Below are positions 8,366 through 17,920 of a stretch of 64,000 nucleotides of DNA, piece by piece. The stretch is from Halocatena marina. GTDB taxonomy: Archaea > Halobacteriota > Halobacteria > Halobacteriales > Haloarculaceae. Position 1 is the first letter of the stretch. The number at the start of each line of letters is the position of its first letter. The notes under the pieces are model-generated. The model did no database searches. It saw only the letters and a program-made list of their open reading frames with translations, and was not told the origin of the DNA. The stretch lies in the NCBI RefSeq assembly GCF_023276375.1, contig NZ_JALLPK010000004.1, positions 248,001 to 312,000 on the forward strand, read 5' to 3'. The position numbers and the translations under genes were made by a program.

Positions 8366-10024
8366 TCAAAGACTCAATTCAAGATGACGAAGATACTCCT
8401 TCACTGGCCACCACGGATGATCACTCACCATCGTTTTCGTACCTTTCACTGACTTCTTGTGTCCGAGAACTTTGTTGTAGGCCAAGATCGGCACTACAGG
8501 TGCCTGTTTCTGTACGATTAGTTGCGCATCAATGAGCGCTTGATGACGTTTGCTATCACTCGGAATGGTTCTGGCCTTGCTAATGAGGCTGTCGAATTCA
8601 TCGTTGCGCCAGAGCGAGTAGTTCGACCCTCCTTTCTTCGCACTCCGTTCACTGGTGAGCGTTGCTGAAAGAGTTTGAAGTGAGTACTGTCCTCCATACC
8701 CCATGACAACGAGATCGTGGGAACCTGCCGAGAGTTGGTTGTACAGGGTACCAGCCTCTAAAACCCGAAGATTCACATCGAATCCAACGTCTTTGAGCAT
8801 TGGCTGAATTGTTGTCCCAACTCGTTTTTCCCGCGGAATCGTGAATGTCAGAAAATCAATCGAGAGTTTCGTTCCACCTTTTGTCCGTACCTGTCCTTGT
8901 TTGGAATTCGTCCATCCTGCATTCTCAAGCAACTGTCGAGCTTTGTCTGGGTTGTATGTTTGGCCAGTTTTCTTCGCTTGCTTCGCACTGAGTGTATTCT
9001 TCGCCATGGGTGGCATGAGTGCCCAAATCTTGTATCCCTCGCCACCAATTGCTACTTGAATTACCGCCTTCTTGTTGATTGCGTGAACGACGGCCTTTCG
9101 AACTCGTACGTCGTCCATCGGTGGCTTCTGTGTATTTGGACAAAGGTACGCTTGCCGGGTGAATTTCTCACGTTTAAGTTCGGTATTTGGATTACCATCA
9201 ACTTTATCAGTGTCAGCAAGTAGAATCGATTTCGATAAATGAACGCCACCATCCGTAAGTTCGTTCAGAAGTGTCGTTGGCTCAGGGTGGGATTCAAATC
9301 GAAATTCCTTGATTTTACCCGGGCCACGGTTCGTAACCCATCCTGGACCCCAGTCGTATGCATCGAACCGCTCAGTGGCGATGTAAGACCCATGAGACCA
9401 CTCTTTGAATTTGTACGGACCGGTACCAACCACGACCTGTTGTCCATACTGATTCCCGGCGTTCTCAACGGCCTTTCGTGACACAAGTGAGGCGTTCCAC
9501 GCAGTCAATCCGCGTGGAAGAAGTGGAAACGGTTTTTTGTATGTTACTTTGATTTCGTAGTCCCCTGTCACTGTTATCTCTTTGAGGAACTCATCACCGA
9601 CAAGATATGATTCAGGTGAGTCAGACACGAAACGTTCGAGATTCCATCGTGCGATCTCTCCTGTGAGCTTTTCACCATTATGGAACGTAATCCCTTTCTG
9701 TATCTTAATCGTGTGTTCGGTGGCGTTTTCATTCACTGTATAATCCTTCGCGAGATGGGGGGCGGGTTGTAAATCTGGATCTACTCGGAAGAGAGGTTCA
9801 TTGATAGCAAACAGAACTTCTTGCGTTCCGATTCGTACTGCTTTGTGGGGGTCAAGCGGCTCGTCCCCTGATAAATTCGTATTCTGTCCGACGACGAGTG
9901 TCGTCTCACTACTCCCTCCTGTCCGGTCAGTGTTCTCACTTCCTTGATCACCACCAGTGCAACCGGCGAGTGTCGTAAATGCACCCATTATCCCGAGGTA
10001 TCTGAGGTAGTCCCGTCGATCCAT
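8366..10024 (-). CDS. Peptide ABC transporter substrate-binding lipoprotein (SBP family 5), importer 1
   Basis: Extracellular binding protein that delivers peptides to DppBC. I start it at MDRRDYLRYLGIMGAFTTLAGC (10024), which gives a compact twin-arginine signal ending in a lipobox, so the mature protein would be lipid-anchored outside the membrane; the longer frame to 10057 adds 11 unlikely residues. Family-5 features follow: EVLFAINEPLFRVDPDLQPAPHLAKDYTV, HTIKIQKGITFHNGE, and DDVRVRKAVVHAINKKAV in the middle. About 552 residues. It is the first gene of the importer block and ends just before dppB. Confidence 0.9.
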   Translation of the reverse strand: MDRRDYLRYLGIMGAFTTLAGCTGGDQGSENTDRTGGSSETTLVVGQNTNLSGDEPLDPHKAVRIGTQEVLFAINEPLFRVDPDLQPAPHLAKDYTVNENATEHTIKIQKGITFHNGEKLTGEIARWNLERFVSDSPESYLVGDEFLKEITVTGDYEIKVTYKKPFPLLPRGLTAWNASLVSRKAVENAGNQYGQQVVVGTGPYKFKEWSHGSYIATERFDAYDWGPGWVTNRGPGKIKEFRFESHPEPTTLLNELTDGGVHLSKSILLADTDKVDGNPNTELKREKFTRQAYLCPNTQKPPMDDVRVRKAVVHAINKKAVIQVAIGGEGYKIWALMPPMAKNTLSAKQAKKTGQTYNPDKARQLLENAGWTNSKQGQVRTKGGTKLSIDFLTFTIPREKRVGTTIQPMLKDVGFDVNLRVLEAGTLYNQLSAGSHDLVVMGYGGQYSLQTLSATLTSERSAKKGGSNYSLWRNDEFDSLISKARTIPSDSKRHQALIDAQLIVQKQAPVVPILAYNKVLGHKKSVKGTKTMVSDHPWWPVKEYLRHLELSL

Positions 10025-10262
10025 AGTTGTATACCCACGTCTGTCGTCTCGTGGCATGGAACCAAATGACTCACTATCATTAATAAATGTGTCGGTAATA
10101 CTATCGGATTGTTCGGATATGAGAATTCGAATCGTGTAGTAGCGTGGATCAATGGTAAATTAACAAATGATAATGCCATGAGACATTTTTTCAAGATACT
10201 ATTATTTTATGATATGTGTTTGTTGATTGCCGGTCGCTGAACCTTTATTAGGTATCCCGAAT

Positions 10263-11492
10263 ATGAGTAAACCAATGGCATTAACCAGCGTGCCGACCGA
10301 AGAGTTTGAACGACGGATCGACATCGTCCGAGAAAACCTCTTGGAGACAAACAAAGACGCGCTTTGTTTGTTTACGCCGATGGACATCGAGTGGCTGAGT
10401 GGATTCCACCATCTCCAGACCGAGCGCCCGGTCTGTCTTGCAGTCACTCAGTCGGAGATCCATATCACCGTGCCTCGTCTCGAACTCGACCGCGCAACGA
10501 GCGACGAATTCCCGCTGCTGGATGAGGTTTATCATTACTACGATTACCCTGGTGGCGAACGCGAGGGATCAACCTACCATTATCACACCTCAGCAACACC
10601 CGAGGAGACAATTGCGGAGATGTTGACCGAACTTAACATCAAGACCATTGTGGCAGATATGGACGGTGCTCCGGGATACTGGGGTTATGCGGGACCGCAG
10701 CTCAGCGACATTGCCAATATGTCGGTCGAGACGGTTGACTGGATAAAAGAACTCCGGAAAACAAAATCCGAAGTCGAGTACGAACTGATGTGTGAGTCCG
10801 CTAAGTGGGGTAATCTCGCGCACAGGAAATTAGATGAATATGCCGAGCCAGGCAAACACGAGCTATGGGTCGCAAAGCGTGCAAGTCTCGATGCGTCGAT
10901 GGCGATGCTCGATACGCTTGGCGAGCGGTATGATTCCCATCTTCGTGGGGGTTTCCCGGCGTCCTGTGGATTTCTCTCGGGACCGAACACGGCGCTCGCA
11001 CATGGACTAACTGAGAATCGTCGACTTAAACACGGAGATATTCTCATTACGGGAGCAAGCGCTAATGCCGGTGGCTACATCACTGAACTCGAACGGACGA
11101 TGTTTGTCGGTGAGGCAAACGACGATCACCGCTACTACTTCGAACAGATGCTACAGATGCAGAAGATTGCGATAGATACTATGGGGCCGGATGTTCCTGT
11201 CGCGGAGGTTGATCAGGCTGTCCACGACTACTGCGACGAGCAGGGACTCCTCGAATATACACAGCACCACACAGGCCACAACATCGGGATGGGTGTTCAC
11301 GAGCGGGCATTCCTCGACCGTGGGAGCAATGAAGTCATGCAACCAGGCCGTGTCTACACGGTCGAACCAGCCCTTTTCATTCCCGACGTAGCTGGGTACC
11401 GTCACTCGGACACAGTATTTGTCACCGAAGACGGCGTTGAGGAAATAACCTATTACCCGAAGGATATCGAGAGCAACATCATCACGTACTGA
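10263..11492 (+). CDS. Creatinase-like M24 family hydrolase
   Basis: Two-domain M24-fold protein (about 409 residues). Instead of the metal ligands of true Xaa-Pro peptidases it reads ILITGASANAGGYITELERTMF (about residue 260-280), where the first Asp is replaced by Thr and the second by Glu. It keeps HTGHNIGMGVHE and TVEPALF, but the last ligand Glu is Ser in YRHSDTVFV. This altered set and the LERT(L/M)F string match creatinase (creatine amidinohydrolase), which works without metal. Substrate is unknown; creatine, an ectoine-like C-N bond or a peptide are options. It is convergent with a close paralogue (11544-12722). The start at MSKPMALTS is chosen over a longer frame; MALTS (10275) is also possible. 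Confidence 0.75.
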   Translation: MSKPMALTSVPTEEFERRIDIVRENLLETNKDALCLFTPMDIEWLSGFHHLQTERPVCLAVTQSEIHITVPRLELDRATSDEFPLLDEVYHYYDYPGGEREGSTYHYHTSATPEETIAEMLTELNIKTIVADMDGAPGYWGYAGPQLSDIANMSVETVDWIKELRKTKSEVEYELMCESAKWGNLAHRKLDEYAEPGKHELWVAKRASLDASMAMLDTLGERYDSHLRGGFPASCGFLSGPNTALAHGLTENRRLKHGDILITGASANAGGYITELERTMFVGEANDDHRYYFEQMLQMQKIAIDTMGPDVPVAEVDQAVHDYCDEQGLLEYTQHHTGHNIGMGVHERAFLDRGSNEVMQPGRVYTVEPALFIPDVAGYRHSDTVFVTEDGVEEITYYPKDIESNIITY

Positions 11493-11543
11493 TTGATCTC
11501 AGATCAGAATGCAGCCGAGAGCGCTATCCACCAAAGATGCGGA

Positions 11544-12722
11544 TTAATTGGTTGTGACGGTGAGTGACTCGATGTCACGTGGATACGATGTCAACGACGT
11601 ACACCCATCTGAGGTAACGGCGATAGTGTCCGAATGTCTAAACCCTCCGAGTTCAGGGACGTACAGTCCCGGTTCGATGGTAAACAGCTCACCTTCTCGA
11701 ATCCTCCCCTCGTAGCCGCGATCGAGATATGGTCGCTCGTGACTCTCTAACCCGATGTTGTGTCCGACGTGACACTGGGTGTATTTTCTGACACCATTCT
11801 CGTCATAGTAGTCCATTACCGCCTCTTCGACGGTGGCATACTCAACACCCGGTGCGACGGTATCAAACGCAATCTGCTGAGACTCTCTCATTATTTCGAA
11901 GTAGTGACGCTGATTGGCATCCGGTTCACCGACGAATAGCGTCCGTTCAAGTTCCGCGGTGTAGCCGCTAACAGTTGGGGTAATGATAGTGACAATAGTG
12001 TCTCCATCCTCGATCGGTGGTGCTCCGTTCACACTATGTGGCTCAGCGGTTGTCGGACCAGCGGTGAACATGCACCTAACAGGATGGGTGTTCTTCATTT
12101 CGTATTTCGTTCCGAGTGTATCGAGCATCGCTGCCGTTGTCTCGCCTTCTACCTCGTATGCGATCGTAATTGGTCGTCGTCCCTGTGTCAATTTCTCTTG
12201 TAGTCGTCGTTGCGCGAAGTCGCCCCAACGACTCGCTTCGGCCACCAACTCAATCTCTGTTCCAGATTTCACCTCACGCATACTCGTCACAATATCCTCG
12301 GTGTGAACGCATCCGGATATGATCTCCGAAAGTGGTGGTCCTTCGTATCCGTAGCGGGCCGGACTGCCGTCTGTGTCGGCAAGAACACTCGAAGACGCAA
12401 TTTCGAGATCCTTGCACAGTTCTCGGACAGCCATCATTGGCTCACTCTGCGGATAATCGAAGTACGTCCGAACGGTGTCGTACTCAAATCTGTCAGCATC
12501 TGCGTGGTCACGTTCGAGTCGAGGGACAACGATCTGACGAGCCTCATCTGTTAATCCCAACGCACACGGACGCTCGGTCTGCTGATGGGACATGCCTGTG
12601 AGATACTGGATATTAAGCGCGCGAAAGAGGACAATTCCCGCGAATCCGCGGTCGTGGGCCTTATCGAGTAGTCGCTGCTGTCGATCCCGAAGCTCCTCGT
12701 TTGGGATAGTGTGCGAACGCAT
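11544..12722 (-). CDS. Creatinase-like M24 family hydrolase, paralogue
   Basis: 392-residue paralogue of the convergent neighbour, sharing QTERP, LERTLFVGEPDANQRHYFE, the VGHNIGLESHERPYLDRG box and a C-terminus in YPRDIESL. As in its partner the metal-ligand positions are altered (TIITPTVSGYTAELERT; FRHSDTIAVT), as in creatinase, so a metal-independent amidino- or amidohydrolase role is likelier than peptidase activity. The stop codons of the two genes are about 50 bp apart. The next gene upstream is a cupin, followed by an SDR, all on the minus strand. Exact substrate cannot be read from the sequence. Confidence 0.75.
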   Translation of the reverse strand: MRSHTIPNEELRDRQQRLLDKAHDRGFAGIVLFRALNIQYLTGMSHQQTERPCALGLTDEARQIVVPRLERDHADADRFEYDTVRTYFDYPQSEPMMAVRELCKDLEIASSSVLADTDGSPARYGYEGPPLSEIISGCVHTEDIVTSMREVKSGTEIELVAEASRWGDFAQRRLQEKLTQGRRPITIAYEVEGETTAAMLDTLGTKYEMKNTHPVRCMFTAGPTTAEPHSVNGAPPIEDGDTIVTIITPTVSGYTAELERTLFVGEPDANQRHYFEIMRESQQIAFDTVAPGVEYATVEEAVMDYYDENGVRKYTQCHVGHNIGLESHERPYLDRGYEGRIREGELFTIEPGLYVPELGGFRHSDTIAVTSDGCTSLTSYPRDIESLTVTTN

Positions 12723-12858
12723 AACGAGACTGAGTAGGGCACGATCATAAGTGTACCCACGTCGTCTACTTTCTGCGTCCGCTGCTGAGGGTAGGTTTTC
12801 GAAAACGAGTGGTCGTGTGATGCGTGGTTGTCGGGAGCTTACTCACCAACTATCTGAT

Positions 12859-13218
12859 TCAACGCTCCTCACGGTCCGTCCAGAAGTCGAATTCGCGGCC
12901 AGGTGCAAATACGTCGATAGCGATGGCGGTTTCATCGCCCGTATTCTCGACGCGGTGTTTTTCCCACGCCTCAAGCCAGACAGAATCGAATCGTTCGAGC
13001 GTCACAGATTCACTCTCAGTATGGATCGTAATCTCTCCCTGTAGCACGATACACACCTGTTCGTTTTCGTGGTCGTGCATGGGAGATGAGTGTCCAGGCG
13101 GTTTCTCGAACCACTCGAATGTGAACTGGTCGCTGCCAGCGAGGGAAACTCGTCGCCATCCCTCGTCGGGTTCGTATGTCTCCGCCTCGGAAAAGTTGAT
13201 ATGCTTCATCTGTTCCAC
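12859..13218 (-). CDS. Small cupin-domain protein
   Basis: Single-domain cupin of 119 residues. The first cupin motif is SSPMHDHENEQVCIVLQGEI, with two His and a Glu as metal ligands; the second carries the late His in AWEKHRVENTG. An alternative start, MKHINFSEAE, lies three codons in. No signal peptide. Such proteins are often metal-dependent isomerases, dioxygenases or sensory partners; no substrate can be inferred. It sits between a creatinase-like gene and an SDR on the same strand. Confidence 0.75.
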   Translation of the reverse strand: MEQMKHINFSEAETYEPDEGWRRVSLAGSDQFTFEWFEKPPGHSSPMHDHENEQVCIVLQGEITIHTESESVTLERFDSVWLEAWEKHRVENTGDETAIAIDVFAPGREFDFWTDREER

Positions 13219-13336
13219 TTGTGTAGTGGAGGACCTCTCTCATTAAGATTATGGACGCAACGAAAATCGTACGAATTGCTATACCGGTCTATTCGGGAGT
13301 GATCCCTGGTTCACACTACAAAACCAACCATGCCAA

Positions 13337-14128
13337 TCAAAGATTTGCGGCACCTGCACCCCCATCGATTGGAATGGCGACCCCGTTCAGGTAGCTCGAT
13401 CGAGGAGAAGAGAGAAAGGCGACTACTTCGCCTAATTCTTGCGGTTCGCCAATTCGTTCAAGCGGAATTCCGTTGCTCCGTGCGCTTAACCCTTCTTCGT
13501 ACGAGTTATACTCACCACGGTTGACCGCCTGATCAATGAGATCTTGGATCCGACTTGTTTCGTGTGGACCGGGAAGCACGGCGTTCGCGCGGACCTTCGG
13601 TGCCAATTCTTTCGACAGGGTCTTTTCGAGCCCAACAACACTCATTCGCACCGAGTTTGAGAGCACTAGTGAGTCAATTGCCTCCTTAACGCTCCGAGAA
13701 GTAATTGTGACGATTGTCCCCCCGTCGCCGTCTTGGAGAGCAGGAGCAGATTCACGGACGAGACGAACAACACTCATCACGAGTAGGTCGAATGCACGAT
13801 ACCAGTCCTCATCGGATGTTTCGAGGAACGGTCCGCTCGGAGGACCGCCGGCACTCGTAACAAGGTGGTCGAGCTGTCCGAATTCGTCGAGCGTTGTCGC
13901 GACGAGATTTTTGATGTCTTCCTCCTTTGTCAGATCTCCAGTGATACCAAGCACATCACCGTCACCAAGATCATCAAGTGCAGTGACTGTCTCATCGAGT
14001 TTGGATTCGTCCCGCCCATTGAGTACGAGGTTTGCGCCTTCTCGTGCCAGTATTTCAGCGGACGCACGGCCTAGCCCGCGACTTGACGCTGTAACCAGTG
14101 CTACATTGTCTTCAATTTCAAAGCTCAT
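13337..14128 (-). CDS. SDR-family oxidoreductase with altered active site
   Basis: 263-residue Rossmann-fold short-chain dehydrogenase. The nucleotide-binding TASSRGLGRASAEIL motif and the LVTSAGGPPSGPF segment are present, and the C-terminus ends GVAIPIDGGAGA like FabG-type enzymes. The catalytic YxxxK is not there: the aligned string is SNSVRMSVVGL, giving Ser for Tyr and Arg for Lys. Proteins with this pattern form a recognisable SDR branch of unclear chemistry. It is annotated elsewhere as 3-oxoacyl reductase-like, but that should not be assumed here. It lies 118 bp upstream of the cupin on the same strand. Confidence 0.8.
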   Translation of the reverse strand: MSFEIEDNVALVTASSRGLGRASAEILAREGANLVLNGRDESKLDETVTALDDLGDGDVLGITGDLTKEEDIKNLVATTLDEFGQLDHLVTSAGGPPSGPFLETSDEDWYRAFDLLVMSVVRLVRESAPALQDGDGGTIVTITSRSVKEAIDSLVLSNSVRMSVVGLEKTLSKELAPKVRANAVLPGPHETSRIQDLIDQAVNRGEYNSYEEGLSARSNGIPLERIGEPQELGEVVAFLSSPRSSYLNGVAIPIDGGAGAANL

Positions 14129-14525
14129 AGCAATTCGATTGGCGAGTGGGTTTCACTTAGTCGTTCTGTTGTTGGGGAGATAGAATGAAGAAGATGATCT
14201 AGCATGAATTGATCCGATAGCTACTAATCTCTACATTGTATCGAGCCATACGAATTATTGAGAGATCGTAGATTCATTGACTTCAAATGGTGAGGCACAA
14301 GGATTCGCCAACAGCTTGTGTATCATAAATGCTCGCTTTCGAATGGTTGGGCTTTGTTCTGGAGACTCGTCCTCATTGATGAAGCGACTGCAGATGACTT
14401 CGTTATGTACTGGACTATAATAGGTTGTCTGATATTTTGACGCTATTGGTTATAGAATGTATTCTCATTATCGCTAATGCAATTGACCAGCGTTACGTCA
14501 ATGAGACAAAGTTGATCTGCTAGTC
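14129..14525. other. Spacer without recognisable gene
   Basis: About 400 bp of AT-rich sequence between the SDR gene and the terminator-like hairpin. No conserved ORF seen. Confidence 0.6.
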
Positions 14526-14575
14526 AATAAAAAGATCCTAGCTGTGGGAGGGGGCTACTCCCGAACAGAAGCTAG
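14526..14575 (-). terminator. Hairpin with T-run at the end of the DUF7331-like gene
   Basis: Arms CTAGCT (14538-14543) and AGCTAG (14570-14575) enclose a second stem GGGAG/CTCCC. On the minus strand the structure is followed by CTTTTTATT. It overlaps the last codons of the small gene at 14555-14701. Confidence 0.5.
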
Positions 14576-14701
14576 GCAATCTGATTTGAGCCAGGCGTTA
14601 GGATCGTCCAAATCGTAGATGATGACACTATCCACACCGGTTTCGATGCTGGCGTACCGTCCAGAGTGGTTTCCGTCCCTGTCGGGTGTAACGTCGGTCA
14701 T
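14555..14701 (-). CDS. DUF7331-like haloarchaeal mini-protein
   Basis: 48-residue acidic protein starting MTDVTPDRDGN, with the core ETGVDSVIIYDLDDPNAWLKSD. This resembles short haloarchaeal proteins of the DUF7331 type, which share an xVVIYDxxxxxAWIxSD core. A longer frame upstream to 14794 is not needed. No membrane segment. Function unknown. It ends in a hairpin followed by a T-run. It is a solitary gene between the SDR and the symporter. Confidence 0.6.
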   Translation of the reverse strand: MTDVTPDRDGNHSGRYASIETGVDSVIIYDLDDPNAWLKSDCLASVRE

Positions 14702-15057
14702 TGGGTGGTGTTTACTGATATGCGTCGAAGCGAGTGTTCCTACCTGGTAGCAAATCGTTCGGGATTCCATTGACGAGATCGCAACGAATGTCACCTACGG
14801 TTTCGTTTGCTTCGACAGATTCGCTTTTAGCACGGAAGCATATATATGTTTCGCTCGGGGAGACATCTTGATATATCTATGTTTTACGTTAGTGATCATC
14901 AATTTGTATCAAACCAAGCCCATTTTCAATAATAATTAGGTAAAAATATTCCTGTGGATTATGTTTGGTCCATCCAATGGCTACCGACAGCGGCAATGGT
15001 TTGCTAGAAAAGGATATAGTAAGTCCAGTGAAAGACGACTCAGAGTACCTTACACTG
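14702..15057. other. Spacer without recognisable gene
   Basis: AT-rich region between the symporter gene end and the DUF7331-like gene. TATA-like runs occur near 14850-14880. No conserved ORF. Confidence 0.55.
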
Positions 15058-16548
15058 CTAATCCTGTGCTGTCGAGACATCGGTCGACCGGTCGGCCACT
15101 TTATCGTGCGGCCAGATGAGTGATGCAACGATTGCGGCCGCAAAACCGATCGGTGGGGCAATGAGTCGGACGGTTACAACTGATGTCATTCCAAATGCAA
15201 TCCAAAGAATGGTGATGGCTGGTCCAACGAAAAACGCAGCGATGACTCCGGCTTTCGAGAGGTTGTCTTTCCAGAAAAATAAGAGCGTAAACGCCGGCCC
15301 AAACGCCGAAAACAAACCAGTCGCCGAATAGCTCACTAGGGTGTAAACGAGGTCCTCTCCGAAGAGTGCGATGGTCAGACCAACGAGACCAATGAGCAGT
15401 GTCGCTGCACGGGAAACTCGCATTCTTGCCTTTTCACTGAACGCTCTTCCCTTCATGAGGACATTGTTGTAGACGTCTTGTGAGGCAGCAGAACTGGCCA
15501 CAATAAGTTGGGAATCCACGGTCGACATCATCGCAGCAAGAACACCAGCGAGCATTACCCCGCCGAGAATCCCCGGTGTGTGTTCAAGAACCATGTATGG
15601 AAGTACCATCTCTCGATCCGCTTGCATCGCTTGGGGTGCACCATGGAGAACGCGTGCCATTAGACCGAGGAGAACTGCACCGACTGCGGTTAGCACTCCC
15701 CAAACCGTTGCAACAATCACAGCTGTCTGTTGGTCATTCTCATTGCGTAATGCCATCATTCTAACAGACAGGTGAGGATATCCACCGAAGTACGCAAATA
15801 GCCAACTCAAGTTTGCTCCGAGAAGGACAAGTACCGCGGTCCCAGTCTTTCCACCGAACCATGAGGCTCTCCCACTACCAGTGGCTTCCAATCCACCTAT
15901 GACGGAGAATGAGGGATCGGCGACAGCACCCACAAAAAGGATACCAGGCAGAACGATAAGGGTGAAGATCATGAGGAATGCTTGAAGGACATCAGTCCAT
16001 ACACTCGCAATAAATCCTCCTGCAAAGGAATACGCGATAATCAATACAGCAACGATGATTATTCCCATAACTGGATCAATCCCGAAGACTTCGAATATTT
16101 TACCGCCAGCCAGAAACTGCGAGCCAATATATCCCATATAAAACACGAACGTCACTAGCGCAGGGAGGAGACGCAAGGCTGGAGCGTCGCTCGGAAGTTT
16201 CTCAACGAGCAATCCAATCGGTGTTACTGCGCCTGTCTCCTTGCGTCCCTCTCTGAACGGTCTGGCGTATATGATCCACTGGACGATCGCGCCACCGGCT
16301 GTACCGACGAGGATCCAGACTGTAGAGAGGCCTGCGGACCACGCTAATCCCGGTATGCCCAACAGTAGCCAACCAGACATTCCCGAACTTCGTTCAGAAA
16401 GCGCCAGAGCCCAGCCCGGAAGTTGATCACCACCGAGGAAGAAATCATCTTCCGATTCGACCTTTTTTGTACCCCACAATCCAACAAGTGCAACCAATAC
16501 CAAGTATCCAACTGAACCGATCGCTGTATTCATGCCTGCTTGTACCAT
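15058..16548 (-). CDS. Sodium:solute symporter, PutP (proline)-like
   Basis: 496-residue SSS-family secondary transporter with about 13 membrane helices. The N-terminal SERSSGMSGWLLLGIPGLAW matches the PutP sodium-site region (AMSGWLLMGLPG), and LPALVTFVFYMGYIGSQFLAGGK follows as in proline permeases. The late AAMMSTVDSQLIVASSA signature is typical of the family. The context of proline catabolic genes supports proline or a hydroxyproline as substrate, but pantothenate- or betaine-type SSS members cannot be excluded. It is transcribed in the same direction as the aminotransferase upstream. Confidence 0.8.
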   Translation of the reverse strand: MVQAGMNTAIGSVGYLVLVALVGLWGTKKVESEDDFFLGGDQLPGWALALSERSSGMSGWLLLGIPGLAWSAGLSTVWILVGTAGGAIVQWIIYARPFREGRKETGAVTPIGLLVEKLPSDAPALRLLPALVTFVFYMGYIGSQFLAGGKIFEVFGIDPVMGIIIVAVLIIAYSFAGGFIASVWTDVLQAFLMIFTLIVLPGILFVGAVADPSFSVIGGLEATGSGRASWFGGKTGTAVLVLLGANLSWLFAYFGGYPHLSVRMMALRNENDQQTAVIVATVWGVLTAVGAVLLGLMARVLHGAPQAMQADREMVLPYMVLEHTPGILGGVMLAGVLAAMMSTVDSQLIVASSAASQDVYNNVLMKGRAFSEKARMRVSRAATLLIGLVGLTIALFGEDLVYTLVSYSATGLFSAFGPAFTLLFFWKDNLSKAGVIAAFFVGPAITILWIAFGMTSVVTVRLIAPPIGFAAAIVASLIWPHDKVADRSTDVSTAQD

Positions 16549-16690
16549 ACTTTCACACCTTCAAACAGCAGTATAGCAGGTACTACATATATAATTAATG
16601 AATGTTATATTATGGTTGTCGATACTTGCTACGGCACGGCTCGCGTATCAGAACCGCGGGTATTACTGATGAAAGTCGTTGTTGCCCATA

Positions 16691-17851
16691 TTATAGCCAG
16701 TCTTCGAGTCGATCAAACGCCTCATCAATTCGGTTGAGACCGTTTGAGTAAGCGATCCGAATTCGACCCTGACCTGATGGACCAAAGACCGTTCCCGGAA
16801 CGAACGCGACCCCTGCTTCCCGAAGAAGAGCCCAAACGAATTCCTCCTCGCTGGGCTGTCCATCTGGGATCGTTGGAAATGCGTAGAAAGCACCGACTGG
16901 TGACGGACACGACATCCCTGGGATTTTTTCGATACGCTCTAACACACGATTTCGTCGGCGTTCAAACGCCGTGACCATCGGTTCATGGAGGCCACTACTC
17001 AGAGCACGCACAGCGGCGTACTGTGAGAGCGAGGGTGCGCACGTTGTCGTGTACTGCCGAACACGGATGATTGAATCGATCAGCTCGGCTGGCGCGCCAA
17101 GATATCCGAGGCGCCACCCAGTCATCGAATAGGCTTTCGAGACGCCGTTGATCGTAATGGTCCGATCGTAAAGGTCGCCGTGCGCTGCGAGACTGCGGTG
17201 TGTCGCATCATCGTACAGTATTTTCTCGTAGATCTCATCCGAGATGACGATAAGTTCGTGTTCGACGACGAAATCTGCAAGTCTCTCGATGTGCTCTTCG
17301 TCAAGCACACCACCTGTAGGATTTCCTGGACTATTGACAATCAGCAGTTTCGTTCGGTCAGAGACGCACTGTTCGAGGTCGCCGAGGTCGGGTTGGAAAC
17401 CAGAACTAGCATCGAGTGAGTAGCGGACAGGCGTTCCTCCTGCCATCCGGACGCTCGGCTCGTACGTCCAACTAGGATCTGGAACGAGAACTTCCTCACC
17501 ATAATCGACGAACGCGAGAACGCTCACGAATACAGCCTCCGTTGCGCCGGTGGTTACAACAATCTCACTGGACTCGTATTGGAGGCTGTTCTCCTGCTCG
17601 AACTTCGTTGCAATTGCTGTTCGGAGTGGTGAGATTCCGTAGTTCGAGGTGTAGTGGACTCGACCGGCATCGAGCGCTTGGACAGCAGCGTCCTTAATTG
17701 GCTCTGGTGTGTCGAAATCTGGACGTCCAATTTCGAGGTGGATAACGTCTTTCCCGGCTGTTTCGAGCCGGTCGCACTCCTCAAGGATCTCCCTAATTCC
17801 CGAGAACGGTATGTACTCCATTCTATTAGCGGCTGGCTGGCGATCAAGCAC
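16691..17851 (-). CDS. Class I/II PLP-dependent aminotransferase
   Basis: 386-residue fold-type I aminotransferase of the aspartate aminotransferase superfamily. Seen in order: HLEIGRPDFDTPEPIK near the N-terminus, YTSNYGISPLRTAIA, VNSPGNPTGG (about residue 180), VISDEIYEKILYD, the PLP-Lys motif GVSKAYSMTGWRLGYLGAP (about residue 235), and the C-terminal phosphate/carboxylate Arg region GRIRIAYSNG. Substrate cannot be fixed; in this island it may handle glutamate/2-oxoglutarate exchange or a hydroxyglutamate derived from hydroxyproline. It lies 69 bp downstream of the FAD oxidase gene on the same strand, so they probably share a transcript. Confidence 0.85.
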   Translation of the reverse strand: MLDRQPAANRMEYIPFSGIREILEECDRLETAGKDVIHLEIGRPDFDTPEPIKDAAVQALDAGRVHYTSNYGISPLRTAIATKFEQENSLQYESSEIVVTTGATEAVFVSVLAFVDYGEEVLVPDPSWTYEPSVRMAGGTPVRYSLDASSGFQPDLGDLEQCVSDRTKLLIVNSPGNPTGGVLDEEHIERLADFVVEHELIVISDEIYEKILYDDATHRSLAAHGDLYDRTITINGVSKAYSMTGWRLGYLGAPAELIDSIIRVRQYTTTCAPSLSQYAAVRALSSGLHEPMVTAFERRRNRVLERIEKIPGMSCPSPVGAFYAFPTIPDGQPSEEEFVWALLREAGVAFVPGTVFGPSGQGRIRIAYSNGLNRIDEAFDRLEDWL

Positions 17852-17920
17852 GGTTTGTCACATCACACGAAAGATAATAAATCCACCACTCTCGGCAGAG
17901 TTGTCGTCGAACCATACTCA

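Noticed and set aside
10081..10130. Tenth GTTCC-type dyad (GTTCG then GAATT)
   Set aside because: Only one arm fits; the second arm has two or more mismatches, so it was left out of the set.
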